This document shows, one piece after another, positions 63,808 through 64,000 of a stretch of 64,000 nt of DNA (its first letter is position 1; each line of letters starts with the position of its first letter). The notes under the pieces were generated by a model, which saw nothing but the letters and a program-made list of their open reading frames with translations, was not told the origin of the DNA and ran no database searches. The stretch comes from Acholoe squamosa (taxonomy: Eukaryota; Annelida; Polychaeta; Phyllodocida; Polynoidae), in NCBI GenBank assembly GCA_949317995.1, contig OX439044.1:24252733-24316732 (forward strand), in the 5' to 3' direction. The position numbers were made by a program, and so were the translations under genes.

Positions 63808-64000
63808 GTAGAAAGAAAAATAGATTTCATCAAATCCTATTGCCATGTACTATTTTCAAATGCAGTATTGGATTAAATGTAGCTTTAAAATACTTCATAC
63901 ATCACCCCTTCAATTAACAAATTTTAGTTCATGTAATCCATATTCACATTCAAAATGTATTTCAGTCTCCAGTTGCTTAATGAATCTGGTTGCGAAATTT

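Overview
This is eukaryotic, animal-type DNA: protein-coding exons are short, bounded by GT/AG splice sites, and scattered through long introns full of DNA-transposon relics. Two genes can be rebuilt, both conserved between invertebrates and vertebrates. The short-interspersed elements ending in ACTC repeats, the MITE density and the intron sizes suggest a marine invertebrate (lophotrochozoan or invertebrate deuterostome). The exact taxon cannot be fixed from the sequence.

Gene layout. On the minus strand, the 5' part of RP2 (XRP2, an ARL3 GTPase-activating protein with a TBCC domain) has coding exon 1 at 33729-33808, exon 2 at 1710-1827 and exon 3 at 474-565. The rest of the gene lies beyond the left edge. 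Intron 1 is about 31.9 kb and fills half the window. On the plus strand, a complete SPRYD3 orthologue is encoded by 11 coding exons from 34246 to 58491 (441 residues, against about 442 in the human protein as I recall it). The two start codons are 437 bp apart and point away from each other. The interval between them carries an NRF1-like palindrome, a CACGTG E-box and an inverted CCAAT box, which fits a bidirectional promoter.

RP2 intron 1 (1828-33728) holds a satellite array of about 24 copies of a 134-bp unit (7151-10615) with a higher-order pattern. It also holds several MITE families, SINEs with clean target-site duplications, tRNA-like sequence, and a three-level nested insertion at 31421-32369 (SINE inside a CAGAGATG element inside a TA-targeting MITE). 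SPRYD3 introns 1 and 4 (34270-39864 and 43615-54708) hold the same families plus a degraded LINE ORF2 tail, a trinucleotide repeat, an (AT)n tract and several long foldbacks.

Mobile-element families that can be defined here: family A, TA target duplication and CCGTAATCTCCCGCG termini (11 full copies); a structural analogue of A with different sequence at 40675; PIF/Harbinger-like MITEs with TAA/TTA duplications; a CAGAGATG-ended family with 6-bp duplications; two CAG-ended short elements that appear to have 5-bp duplications; a TCGTCGCC-ended family; and a SINE whose conserved body is joined to two different 3' tails.

No CRISPR array, prokaryotic operon, rRNA or intact tRNA gene was seen. 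The most unusual signals are the 134-bp array with a MITE inserted in one unit, the head-to-head RP2/SPRYD3 pair, the repeated 6-bp target duplications, the tail-swapped SINE, and a set of long foldbacks whose arms do not resemble each other.
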